Below are positions 48,045 through 58,200 of a stretch of 64,000 bases of DNA, one piece after another. The DNA is taken from the IMG/VR virus record IMGVR_UViG_3300008107_000029, positions 32,833 through 96,832 of that record; one strand, 5' to 3'. Below the pieces are notes generated by a model, which had not been told where the DNA came from, did not search any database, and worked only from the letters and a program-made list of their open reading frames with translations. The stretch is from a virus. The position numbers and the translations under genes are program-made. Position 1 is the first letter of the stretch; every line of letters starts with the position of its first letter.

Positions 48045-48900
48045 TACCTAGTTGAATTTCGATATCAACTGGTACGCCACTTAGTTTAGTTGTTAAAGAT
48101 GATAACTTTTGTTTTACAATCATTGCGTTGAATGGTGAAACTGAATCAATTTCTTCAAACTTAAATCCATCTAGGATAACAGTCTGAGAGCCATTATTAA
48201 CAAACTCAAACTTGGTTATCTTACTGAAGTCTACAGTCTGTGTTCCGATTTCTTTCTTTAATGTAACATAAGCATTTGAGCCAACAACGTCATACTTAAC
48301 TACAGAGTTTGCCTGGGTTAGTTGAATTAGCATTGGAGTAGTTGGATTAACAGAGTCATAAACCTTTAGTGTAATATCAAAAGTAGGGGTTGTGTTGTTT
48401 ACGATCAAAGCAAGGTTTACCTTATCCTGTGCTGACACATAGTTATAATTTTTATTGTTTGATGTAAATGCTGAAGATGCAGATCCTTGTAACTTAAGGC
48501 CTTGGGTTCCTACACGAATTAAGGACTCTTGCCCTGTGGTAGCCTTTGATACCATCGTAGAATTAACATTACCAAGGGTATATCCTTCTGAGGCTGAGAA
48601 CAACAATGAAACGCTAGATTTAAAACTATTGATGCCAAGCAAACTAACGTTTGGGTACAATGCAATTTCTCCAAGCACAAACTCAGAGTTGCCTTCTACT
48701 GTTGACTGAAATACTGCTCTTCTTGTAGCCCCTTCAATAGCACCAGAGGATACTTCAAATCTTCCTATCTCAAAGTCTAATGAGGTCTCTGTAGATAGTG
48801 GTGTTGCAAAGCCAGTTCCTACGGCAATATCGCCAGCAAAGGAAGGTGCTACTCCTGCTAGGTATCTTAAAATTAAGTCTTTTCCTTGGTCAGTTATCAT
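48031..48900 (-). CDS. Tail/baseplate protein
   Basis: A 289-residue protein. The opening ITDQGKDLILRYLAGVAPSFAGDIAVGTG is the hallmark of a phage tail-fibre-like family (with AVGTG-x-(A/T)P). The rest is beta-rich. It is likely part of the tail tip or a fibre connector and is followed by the FN3-like protein. Confidence 0.65.
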   Translation of the reverse strand: MITDQGKDLILRYLAGVAPSFAGDIAVGTGFATPLSTETSLDFEIGRFEVSSGAIEGATRRAVFQSTVEGNSEFVLGEIALYPNVSLLGINSFKSSVSLLFSASEGYTLGNVNSTMVSKATTGQESLIRVGTQGLKLQGSASSAFTSNNKNYNYVSAQDKVNLALIVNNTTPTFDITLKVYDSVNPTTPMLIQLTQANSVVKYDVVGSNAYVTLKKEIGTQTVDFSKITKFEFVNNGSQTVILDGFKFEEIDSVSPFNAMIVKQKLSSLTTKLSGVPVDIEIQLGIDFV

Positions 48901-50564
48901 GTTATATTCTCCATAATATATTGTACCTCATATGTGGCTATACCTCTACGGTCAGGTAGTTCTAGTTTAAGATCATACTTAGGCATTCCAGACACATCTG
49001 TTTTTACTTTATTCTCTACAAACCCAGTAGTTGAAGATGTTCCAAACTTTGCTTTAGTTGCAAATATAGCAGGGCTTAAGATTGGTGAGTATAGTTTGTA
49101 TCCTGAATCTGGTAGTTGGTTTGCAAATATACTTCCACTTGCCTTTGGTAAATTGTATGAACTATCCTTTGTTCCAATTGTAGAAGAAACGGCTAGCCCA
49201 TCTACCTGTAATAATGTAATTGAAGTTAATAAGTTATTAGGCTCCAGTTCAATGCTTTCAATTATGTTTCCTAAAAATGCATCTAAAACATCCTGACCAA
49301 TATTATCAATGCCCTGTGATATAAGGTCAAGAGTCTGCGTTGAATCCATATTTGGTTTTTCTTCATCTGGATCCTTTTTGCCGTCTTTTTCTTCTTCTTT
49401 CTTTGGTGGCTTGGGATCTGGATCTGGGTCAGTACCACCATCAGTACCACCATCAGTACCACCGTCATTGCCACCGTCATTGCCATCATCTCCATCTGAA
49501 CCATCATCTGGACCATCATCAAGACCACCAATAATTCCTGGAATTTTGGCAATGCCTGCACCTATTCTAATCTTAGTTTTTTTCTTTAACTTCTTGCCAC
49601 CCTTTTTAAGTTTGGCCCCTACTCTTTTTACAATATCTTTTGCCTTTTTTGCACCCTGAGACAATTTTGATTTAAGTGGATTTACAATTTTATTCTTTCC
49701 AAATTTACCAATCTTAGATATGCTACCCTTGACTGCTGCTCCTGCTACTCTTGCTGGTGCTTTTAATTTAGCAGCAGCCTTTCCAACTCCAGGAATATTG
49801 TCAACAACCTTTGTTGCAATTTTTGCTGTCTGTGTCTTTACGGCTCCTGCAGTCTTCTTTCCAACTTGCACCGCAGCCTTAGATGCTTGAGTTGCTTTTG
49901 TTGCACCACTTGATGCTGCTTTCTTAACTACTGTTTGAGCAGTCTTCAATCCATCTTTAGTTTTTGTTGCTGCTTTAGATGCTTGAGAAACAACTTTCTG
50001 GGCCATTGGTTTTGCAACTGCTTGTTTAACTACTTGCTTTGCTCCTACTTTTCCTGCAGTTGCTCCTGCTTTAATTGCTGCACCTGCTGCTGTTCCTACT
50101 CCTGGAACAAGCATTAATGCTGTAGTGCCCATTTCAAATGCACCTGCACCTAATGACTTAGCAGCCTTACCCCAGTCTCCATTCTTTGCATGTTTAATAA
50201 CATTACCAAAGTCATCAAGACCCAGTAGTTCATTACCTACAAAACTTCCTGCTTTCTTCAATGCATTACCAACACTACCAAACAAACCACTGCTTTTTTC
50301 TGGTGGCTTAGGCTTTGGCCCAGGGCTTGGACTTGGTGTTGGCATAGGAAGAACTTTACTTGCAACTTGACTCTTAGCAACTGCTGCAGGTGCTTTAATT
50401 AATTGAGGAATAGATGGAAGTGATGGGGTTGGCTTTGAAGCAGTTTGCTTTACTGGTACTGCTGCAGGACTTGGCTTGGGTGCTGGTGCTGCTTTTGGAG
50501 CAGGTGCTGCTTTAGCAGGAGTTGCTACTTTATTAATAACTTTTACTGGAGCCTTAACTACCAT
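48897..50564 (-). CDS. Basic Ala/Lys/Pro-rich tail-region protein with pretoxin-like segment
   Basis: A 555-residue protein with odd composition. Residues 1-90 are Pro/Ala/Lys (KAAPAPKAAPAPKPSP). Residues 94-170 have the 'GLFGSVGNALKKAGSFVGNE...LVPGVGTAAGAAIKAG' pattern seen in pretoxin regions of polymorphic toxins. Residues 175-330 are histone-like Ala/Lys repeats. Residues 350-400 are Asp/Gly repeats with a Pro/Glu/Lys end. The C-terminal 150 residues are a folded beta domain, likely the part fixed to the tail. It lies between the baseplate hub and the tail fibre connector. A role in DNA ejection or binding is possible; toxin is not supported, as no catalytic domain is seen. Confidence 0.6.
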   Translation of the reverse strand: MVVKAPVKVINKVATPAKAAPAPKAAPAPKPSPAAVPVKQTASKPTPSLPSIPQLIKAPAAVAKSQVASKVLPMPTPSPSPGPKPKPPEKSSGLFGSVGNALKKAGSFVGNELLGLDDFGNVIKHAKNGDWGKAAKSLGAGAFEMGTTALMLVPGVGTAAGAAIKAGATAGKVGAKQVVKQAVAKPMAQKVVSQASKAATKTKDGLKTAQTVVKKAASSGATKATQASKAAVQVGKKTAGAVKTQTAKIATKVVDNIPGVGKAAAKLKAPARVAGAAVKGSISKIGKFGKNKIVNPLKSKLSQGAKKAKDIVKRVGAKLKKGGKKLKKKTKIRIGAGIAKIPGIIGGLDDGPDDGSDGDDGNDGGNDGGTDGGTDGGTDPDPDPKPPKKEEEKDGKKDPDEEKPNMDSTQTLDLISQGIDNIGQDVLDAFLGNIIESIELEPNNLLTSITLLQVDGLAVSSTIGTKDSSYNLPKASGSIFANQLPDSGYKLYSPILSPAIFATKAKFGTSSTTGFVENKVKTDVSGMPKYDLKLELPDRRGIATYEVQYIMENIT

Positions 50565-53500
50565 TATCTAACCTCCCTTAATTCAATTGACATATCTGGT
50601 CCATTTGAATCAACCTTGTACTCAATAGATGTAATGACAAACTTGGAAGATGGGACGCTGTGCTTTTCTGTATAGATTTTAACAAAGTCACCAATTTCTA
50701 AAAATGGATTTGGGAATATGTCAACATCAACAATATTAAATGGCTTTGAACATTTATCTAGGATCCATTGCATTAACTTACTTGCTTGAGCCTGTGTCTG
50801 AATGTAATCAGAAGCAATGTTAAATGTCTTTAGACCATATTTTCTCTTGCTTTGGTTAATTGAATCTAAGAACATTGTTTTTAAACTTTTGTCTGAAAGG
50901 AGTCCAGAAGCAGTAACCCTCTTGCCTGGATCTTCCTTCATAATGACTCCGTAGATTCCTACTTCATTCTTTGTTCCGTCTGAAAGGATAATGGTTCTTC
51001 CAGTCTTATTTCTAAGTTTTAACTTTCCACCAAATGAGTTGGTATTTAGTTCTTCAATAACATATCCAGCACCAACGGAACTCAAGTCTGAAACTACTGA
51101 CCTTAAAATTGGAGTTGCGTTGTATTTAAAATCATATAGTTTTAGTTCATTAACATCTTTACCAAAAGACTCATAGTATCTTGAAGCACTGTTTTCAACG
51201 GCTGTGTAATCTTCGTTTCCTGCATTGTAAACATTAAATTTTCCATATGAAGGCAGATCAACCAATGTATTGTTTGGATCACTCATAGCAGAAATCTTAT
51301 CAAAGATTGCTATTCCATCTCCACGAACAAACATCATGATGTTATTGGTTTTTGGTAGTGGGCTGGAGTCACGTACGGTTCCAACAATATAATTCTGTGC
51401 TGCTATTTCAAAAGTATTGTCTGTTCCAACATTTACTTTAAGATTTGTCCATCCAGTATCTGCCCCACTTGTAGATAGATCTCCAAATGGTGTAATAACA
51501 TTCTGATTTACATTTTCAATAGTACCTACAAACAAAACCTTGACCTTAAGCATTCCTGCTGAAGAATATACTTTATAAAATCTAAGATTGTTATCAATCA
51601 AGGTCCTTCCACCAGAAGCACCAAATTCAAGATAGTATCCTTCACCCGTTGTAGTATTGACGTGAATCCCAATACCTGCTACTGGAACATTTGATAAATT
51701 TTCTAAGTTTGAAGATCTTGATTGGCTTTGTAGAATTGCCAACCTTGCACTATAAGATGTATATACATGGTCTAGTTTCTTATAGCATCCTTGAATAATT
51801 GCATCTTCTTTTTGTGTTAACTTCATAGATTTAACCATCTCAGCCTCTAGGCCAGTTAGGTCTCCGTCAATTACGCTTTCGTACCATTCTGATATATCTC
51901 CACCAGAATTCATTTTTGTTCCAGTAATAACAACCGCTCCAGTTGTGATAGAACCAATGTTGTCTAAAACTTGTGACTCATTTGATCTTTGCACGGAAAA
52001 TCCATTGTTGTTGGAATTTGGAGAAGCGTTAAATCTCATTGCTGCGTCGTACATATGAATTGATGCATTAGTCCATTCAGAGGTAAGTGCTGACGAAGAG
52101 TTCATCCCTATATGTTCTTTTGGAGTAGTTCCAAACTTTCCTCTACCATCAGATACCACCTTGTAGGTTATTTCTGTAGATGTTGAAGATGTTTGCTCAA
52201 ATTCTAACTTTAGAGCAATTCTCCCAGTCGTAAGTGCAACGTCTCCAACCTTACTTGACTCTTGGTTATTAATTTTATCAACATCTGAGAAGACCATATA
52301 CTTAATAGGGGCTATGTTGCTCATTATCATTGAGTTGTATGGGCCATACTTTTCTGCAATATCTGATCCAGTTTTATTAAACTTAATTGTAAGGTCGTCT
52401 GGAGTGGCTGTAATTGAATAAACTCCATTGATGTCTGACGTTCCAGTAATCACAATAGAGTCATTTATATTAAGTGAATGTGGCTCTACTGTGTTTAAGG
52501 TTATAACGTTTGTGGCTCTGCTATATTTGTTTACTGAATATCCTTTTTTAGAAACTGGAACCTTGATATATTCAATCCCTTTAAACTCCACATATTCATT
52601 GTCAATTCTTAGATAACCAGAATATGGAAAAGTATACATATCTAAACTAGAAAGATTAATGTATTTTGTTTTATCATCTATTGTGGTTGTAGATAAAACC
52701 TTTGCAGTCAATAAGTCGTTTAATGTAGAGTATGGGTTAGATGCTATCTCTGACTTAAGAACAGTAATAGTTTTGTCAGTTAGCCTGCCAGATTTTAAAG
52801 TATCCATCAAGCATGATCCAGCAAGGATGTTTTCTGAATTGCTGCTTCCTTCTCCATCGCTTGATCTGTTTCCAGGACTCCATACTTTTTGAAAAGAAGC
52901 CTTGGATTGAAATGCAAATGGGTTAACTCCAATGTCTTTCTTTGCTGCATTTGAAAATGTATCTGTGGGTAGTGCTTGATAGGACTTCCAAGATCTTGGC
53001 TTGTATGCAACGTCTCCATCATTTACAACATCTGACAATACTTTTTGTAGGCTAGAAACATTTGCTAGGTAATCAACATCAGTAACTGCATAAGAACCAG
53101 AGTATGGGTTGGAGTTAAACGATGGCTTTGATGCAACACCAGCAACAACATCTATATCTTCAGTTGTAATCCACCAAGATTCAGGAGCCTCTGGGTTCAT
53201 TAAATACTCTCTGCTTGCAAACGTTAAATTTCCGTTAGCGTCAATAAATATAGCCGACTGGGTTGCACTGGCAATATCGCTTAAAACTTCTGCAATTGTT
53301 TTTTCTCTAGAAGAAAAAAAGTATTGAATGGAATCTACAGAGTTGGAGTTAGTTAAAATTCTAAAGTTAGTGTGTCCAATGTTATGAAGCATTGATTGAA
53401 TTGCAAGAGTTACAGGTACGTTTGGGTTAGATATAAATATGTCATTAGAACTTTTTGACTGCAAGAACTTCATAAAATCATACAGTTCTCCAGATACTTC

Positions 53501-54727
53501 AAAATTGCTATCTTCTTTCCAAGACTCAGCGTACATCTCTTTTAAGGGAACATTGAAAGATGAGGTGCCATCATTAAGAGTTTGATAAACCTTAATCTTT
53601 GTATTCTTATGCATTGAGTCGTACAGCATTGTTGATGTATTTGTATTTAAGAACATATTGTTTTCATTAGAAAGGGTAATCTCCCCAGTGCCAATAGTGA
53701 CTCCACCCACTGGCAAACCAACTGGATTATCTGGAACACTTGTCTTAAACGATATATTAGACACATAGTCTGTAAGGTTTACAGTTAGTTTTGGAGATAA
53801 TTCTATTAATTCAAATGGGATGTCTGGTGCAGACATTGATTCTACTACCAGCCTTAATCCATAAATCTTAACGGCCTGGTCGCTTGTAATAGATAAATCT
53901 GTTACTGGCTTTGGTGTAAACTCACTAGTTAAAATCTTCCAAGTGTTATCGGCATCGGTATCAAAGTAGATCTCTAGAACACCATTGCTATTCTTTGTTG
54001 GAATTCCAACTGTGTCTGGCAAAACATCGAAGGCTGTTGTCCATACATTTGTAGCATTAAGGAATTGAATCTTATACTGTAGCGGAACCCCAAGATGTGT
54101 TTGATGTACAACTCTAATTGTATTTGTCCATACACCATTTGTATACTTTACAAACGGAGCAATCTTTCCTTTTCCAGTAGAGCCAACCCGTATATCGTAC
54201 TTGGCATTAACAGCAGTTGTTTTAGATGTACCAAGAACTCCTTCTGTTGTAGACCCAAATCTTGCAGAGGTCCAGTAGGTAAAGTCTTGATTATAAGAAC
54301 CAAGATAAGGCTTGTTTATACTTGTTGTGCTCTTGTCTAGGTCATTAACATTAAGAAGGTAAAACATTGGAATGTTAGATCCAAGAGCCATTGGTCTTAC
54401 AACACCTGCTGTTGGTCTAAAATTGTCAAAGCAACTTTCTAGATTATAATATTTATTTAGTTTGGTATTGTCAAACTCTTCTTCTGTAATTACACCTGCA
54501 TTATCAACTGAGTCATAGTACACCTTGTGGTTGCCTGATGAGTAGTTCAGCCCCTTTGTATAGGTTGAGTCTACTAAAACTTGATCGTAGTTTCCAAAGT
54601 CTTCAATTGTTGCAATGCCATTATGGTTCCATTGACCAACGACATAGTGAGTAGACTCTATTGAGTTTGAATTCTTTAGTTTATTTTTGATTATTGTGTC
54701 TGAACCAGAAGGAGTTATGTTAAGCAA
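50564..54727 (-). CDS. Baseplate hub / minor tail protein
   Basis: A 1387-residue structural protein. Its C-terminal part (KTFNIASDYIQTQAQASKLM, a QWILDKCSKPFNIVDVDIFP segment, then IGDFVKIYTEKHS and ITSIEY) follows the plan of siphovirus tail-associated hub proteins (late gpD/gp27-like folds). The middle has a lectin-like beta region near residues 1030-1130 (GEGYYLEFGASGG, TGWTNLKV). It follows the distal tail gene and precedes the basic protein. It is likely the hub plus cell-binding domains. Confidence 0.8.
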   Translation of the reverse strand: MLNITPSGSDTIIKNKLKNSNSIESTHYVVGQWNHNGIATIEDFGNYDQVLVDSTYTKGLNYSSGNHKVYYDSVDNAGVITEEEFDNTKLNKYYNLESCFDNFRPTAGVVRPMALGSNIPMFYLLNVNDLDKSTTSINKPYLGSYNQDFTYWTSARFGSTTEGVLGTSKTTAVNAKYDIRVGSTGKGKIAPFVKYTNGVWTNTIRVVHQTHLGVPLQYKIQFLNATNVWTTAFDVLPDTVGIPTKNSNGVLEIYFDTDADNTWKILTSEFTPKPVTDLSITSDQAVKIYGLRLVVESMSAPDIPFELIELSPKLTVNLTDYVSNISFKTSVPDNPVGLPVGGVTIGTGEITLSNENNMFLNTNTSTMLYDSMHKNTKIKVYQTLNDGTSSFNVPLKEMYAESWKEDSNFEVSGELYDFMKFLQSKSSNDIFISNPNVPVTLAIQSMLHNIGHTNFRILTNSNSVDSIQYFFSSREKTIAEVLSDIASATQSAIFIDANGNLTFASREYLMNPEAPESWWITTEDIDVVAGVASKPSFNSNPYSGSYAVTDVDYLANVSSLQKVLSDVVNDGDVAYKPRSWKSYQALPTDTFSNAAKKDIGVNPFAFQSKASFQKVWSPGNRSSDGEGSSNSENILAGSCLMDTLKSGRLTDKTITVLKSEIASNPYSTLNDLLTAKVLSTTTIDDKTKYINLSSLDMYTFPYSGYLRIDNEYVEFKGIEYIKVPVSKKGYSVNKYSRATNVITLNTVEPHSLNINDSIVITGTSDINGVYSITATPDDLTIKFNKTGSDIAEKYGPYNSMIMSNIAPIKYMVFSDVDKINNQESSKVGDVALTTGRIALKLEFEQTSSTSTEITYKVVSDGRGKFGTTPKEHIGMNSSSALTSEWTNASIHMYDAAMRFNASPNSNNNGFSVQRSNESQVLDNIGSITTGAVVITGTKMNSGGDISEWYESVIDGDLTGLEAEMVKSMKLTQKEDAIIQGCYKKLDHVYTSYSARLAILQSQSRSSNLENLSNVPVAGIGIHVNTTTGEGYYLEFGASGGRTLIDNNLRFYKVYSSAGMLKVKVLFVGTIENVNQNVITPFGDLSTSGADTGWTNLKVNVGTDNTFEIAAQNYIVGTVRDSSPLPKTNNIMMFVRGDGIAIFDKISAMSDPNNTLVDLPSYGKFNVYNAGNEDYTAVENSASRYYESFGKDVNELKLYDFKYNATPILRSVVSDLSSVGAGYVIEELNTNSFGGKLKLRNKTGRTIILSDGTKNEVGIYGVIMKEDPGKRVTASGLLSDKSLKTMFLDSINQSKRKYGLKTFNIASDYIQTQAQASKLMQWILDKCSKPFNIVDVDIFPNPFLEIGDFVKIYTEKHSVPSSKFVITSIEYKVDSNGPDMSIELREVR

Positions 54728-55297
54728 TTACGCCTCCGTAAGGCTCATAGTGACATTCCAGAGGTCATTATATTTACCTCTTTTTACTACAGTATAAGAA
54801 AAGTCGTCAAAGAAAACTGGGACAACTTCTGAAGGTTTAGTTAACTTATCAAATCTTGTATTGTCTGATCCCATTGAATGGACCTTATCATAAACAAGAG
54901 TCATGTAGAACTGCCCCTTACTGTTCTCATACCAAGAAAGCATGTCATCGCCTGCTAAGTATCTTGTGTTTTGCTGAACATCTGCGTTGTCAAAATATCT
55001 TTCAGAAATAAATGAAAGATCTTGATTTAGTGGGTTGATAGATCTTGATGGGATTAGGTCCCATGAAATATTAAATTTTCTTTTATCTGCAATAAAATAA
55101 GATCGCATCTTACCGTTAATCATTCTTTTACGGTTTTCGATTCTATCAAAAGAAATGTCTAGGGGCTTTCGGTTATCGTCAGTTAGGTAGTAAAAATCAC
55201 CCTCTAGCAGGTTAGTAGTAATGTTTAGCGTTGGCTGTGCTGTTGAGAATGCCATGATCGAGGGACGTGCCCATTTCTTATCACCAAATGTTGCCAT
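54728..55297 (-). CDS. Distal tail protein (Dit-like)
   Basis: A 189-residue beta-rich protein right after the tape measure and before the hub, the standard place of the distal tail protein. No DUF motif is obvious, but MINGKMRSYFIADKRKFNISWDLIPS has the strand pattern of a tail-tube-like domain, and the C-terminus ends in a typical strand (NDLWNVTMSLTEA). Assigned by position and size. Confidence 0.65.
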   Translation of the reverse strand: MATFGDKKWARPSIMAFSTAQPTLNITTNLLEGDFYYLTDDNRKPLDISFDRIENRKRMINGKMRSYFIADKRKFNISWDLIPSRSINPLNQDLSFISERYFDNADVQQNTRYLAGDDMLSWYENSKGQFYMTLVYDKVHSMGSDNTRFDKLTKPSEVVPVFFDDFSYTVVKRGKYNDLWNVTMSLTEA

Positions 55298-58200
55298 TAT
55301 GACCTACCTACTCTTCTAGATTTAATTGTATCATTAATTCTAGCAATAACTTGACTTGCAATAGCATTTGGATTTTGATTGCTGTTAATTGTAACATTAA
55401 TTGTTGTTTTATCTCCACCAACAGTTGTAACTGAAACCATTCCTTGGTCGCCAGATGGTTGTGGGACTGAGTATTGTGGACCCATTAATTCTCTAGTTGT
55501 TGGAGCAGGCAATACCATTTCTCCTCTGTGTAGCATTGCTGGAGTTCCATCATTCTTAACAATACCACCTTGACGCAATGGTAAATAGTTTTTAGGATCT
55601 ACATAGTTTCCATCCTTCATCATTCCAAGGTGAAGGTGTGGTCCAGTTGAAAGTCTTCCCATTTCAGAAGCATTTCCAACACGTCCTAATGTGCTTCCTG
55701 CGTTTACATTTCCTGATGCTAATCCATTTGGAGACATATGGTAGTATTCACTATCAAAGCCGTTAGGATGTCTTACAAGAACTTTACCTCCAACGTCTGG
55801 TCCAACACTACTTGAAATTACTTTACCTGGTCCAATTGATGGAACTGCATCTCCAGGTTGCATTCCAAAGTCTATTCCATTGTGCATCTTATTTTCTCTT
55901 GTTACTGGATGAATTCTCATGCCGTATGGACTTGTCATTGCTCCTGGTGGTTTAATAAATCCACTTGAACTTGGAGATCCATAACTAACATTCTCTCCTG
56001 CAGCAATATTAAGAGCCTTCATTCTTAACATATCCATAGGAAGTTGCTGTGTTCTTAATAGAGAGACTGCTGAGTTGGTTCCTACTTCATTCTTGTTGTG
56101 TATCGCTTGAGGAATTCCTGCAGTTGCGTTAAATGGACTTAGTTCTCCACCAGTACCAGAGTTCATTGCCTCTAGTCGTCCTCTACCAATTCTGTTTACT
56201 GCATCTTTATTAAGAACAAACTCTCCACGCTCTAATGTCTTTAATGGCTCTGGATCATTTCCACCAACATATCCACCAGTATGCATAGTTCCAGTTAACT
56301 TCTTTAGATCAGCAAGGCCTGCTGTATTTGCAAGGTTGCCTAGACCCATATTGTTAAGAAGTTTATAAAGAGCATCGCCCTTTTCAATCTTTACATTTTT
56401 CTGACCAAGTGCCTTCTTAAGATCAAGGAAATTCTTTAGTTCTGATGAAGATAAACCTGCAGCCTTTGCAGCATTTTCATAGTAACTTGTAAATGCCTTT
56501 GGAATTGTTGCAGATGCATTCTTAAGGCTGGCTCCTACAGTCTTTGCAACTTGAGAAGTGTGCTTTTGAACAGCAGCGTTAACTGCATTTAAGTTTTGCT
56601 GAGTCCACTCTGAAGGATTCTTAGCGTATAAATCATCAATAGCACTGTTGGCAGCAGAATATCTTCTCTGCTCCATACGCATAAGTTCTTGAGTCTTTTC
56701 AATTTCCTTTTGCTTTCCTTCTATAAACTTTTCTGTAGCCTTTTGAATTGTCTCCATCTGCTCACGACGGAGTTTGATCATTTTTTGTTCTTGATCAATA
56801 ATGGCTTCCTGCTCATCTCTTCTAGCATTAAGAACCTTGTTTGCATTCTCTTGTCTAGTTGTAAGCATATCCTTCGCTTGCTCTCTTACATTAGCACCAG
56901 CGTTTCCTGCCATTGTTTCTCTAGCAGCCATAAATCCTTGAATGTCACCACGAGACAATGCACCAAGAGCATCGTACATAGTCTGTCTTTGTTGAGCGTT
57001 ATATTCTTCTTTCTTATTAATGGCATCTAGAGCATCTAGTTGTCCATCATAAAATTCATTAACAACATCTCTTTCTTTTTCAATTGCATCAATTTTTTCT
57101 TGAGCAGCATCAATTGTCTTTTCACGTTTATCAATTTCATTTTGAATTCCCTCAAGTTGCTTCTTTGTCGCTTCTTGTCGTTTCTTCATTGCCTTTTCAT
57201 CTGCAATGATTTCATCTTCCTTTGCAGTGATATAAGATCTATGGTTATCTTCTAAAGCCTTTTTAGCCTCATCTAAATCTGCTCTTAACGCAGTTTGCAT
57301 TGCTGTTGCAGCATTTGAGGCTGCGTCTGCCTTAATAGCAAAGTCTAATAACTGGTCTGTAACATTACTTAGATCCATGCCAGCCTGTGTTGCTATAATC
57401 ATCTTTAGTTTATTTTCAAATCCATCAGCCTTAAGGATGGCCTCAGCAAGAACTGGATTTGTTTCTTTAATACTATCTGCATAGTCATCTATGCCGTCTG
57501 CAACTGAAGAGGCAAAGAATCCTGTACCATCTGCTTTAACCTTTGCAATGATGTCACTAAAGGCTTTCATTGTTTCGATTGGTGCAGAGTCGTATGCCTT
57601 CATTAACGCCTCAACCCCTACGCCAAGAGCCTTGCCTTGATCTTGTGAGAAGAGGCTATCAAATGCACCAAAGAATCCCTTGCTGTCATCTAGTGAAGCC
57701 ATCACACCAGCCTGAAGTTGCTTTACAACATCTCCTGGTGTTTTAATTGCTTTTAATTCTGCAGTTACAGATAAAAGAATTGGTTCTTTTTCTGCTTGTC
57801 TTGCTACAGATGAAACAAGGTTTTGTGCTTGCTCTGCTGTAAATCCTTGTGAGATAAGGCTTGCGTAGAATGTTTTAAACTCGCTTTGAATTTCTGTCTT
57901 AGAAGTCATATCTTTTAACTTGCCGATAAGAGTACCAAAGTCAGACTTTGCTGCTTGATCTAATGCTGTAGTATCTTCAACTTCATTACCGAATGAGTCC
58001 CACGCTTCACGAAGTGAGTTTAATTGAATTCCAAATACTTTAGCAGACTCTGTTCCAGTAGCAAATGCTGCTGTCATTTCTTTGTTAGTATCTTTAATGT
58101 TCTTAACAAGAAGGGCTAGTGATACACCAATTGCAGCAACGGCAAGTCCAATTGGTCCAGACAAAGCAGTGAGCATTCTTCCACCCATTAGCATTGCTTG

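Noticed and set aside
48897-50564. Polymorphic toxin
   Set aside because: Only a pretoxin-like hydrophobic segment is seen. No toxin catalytic domain or immunity gene follows; the C-terminus looks structural.
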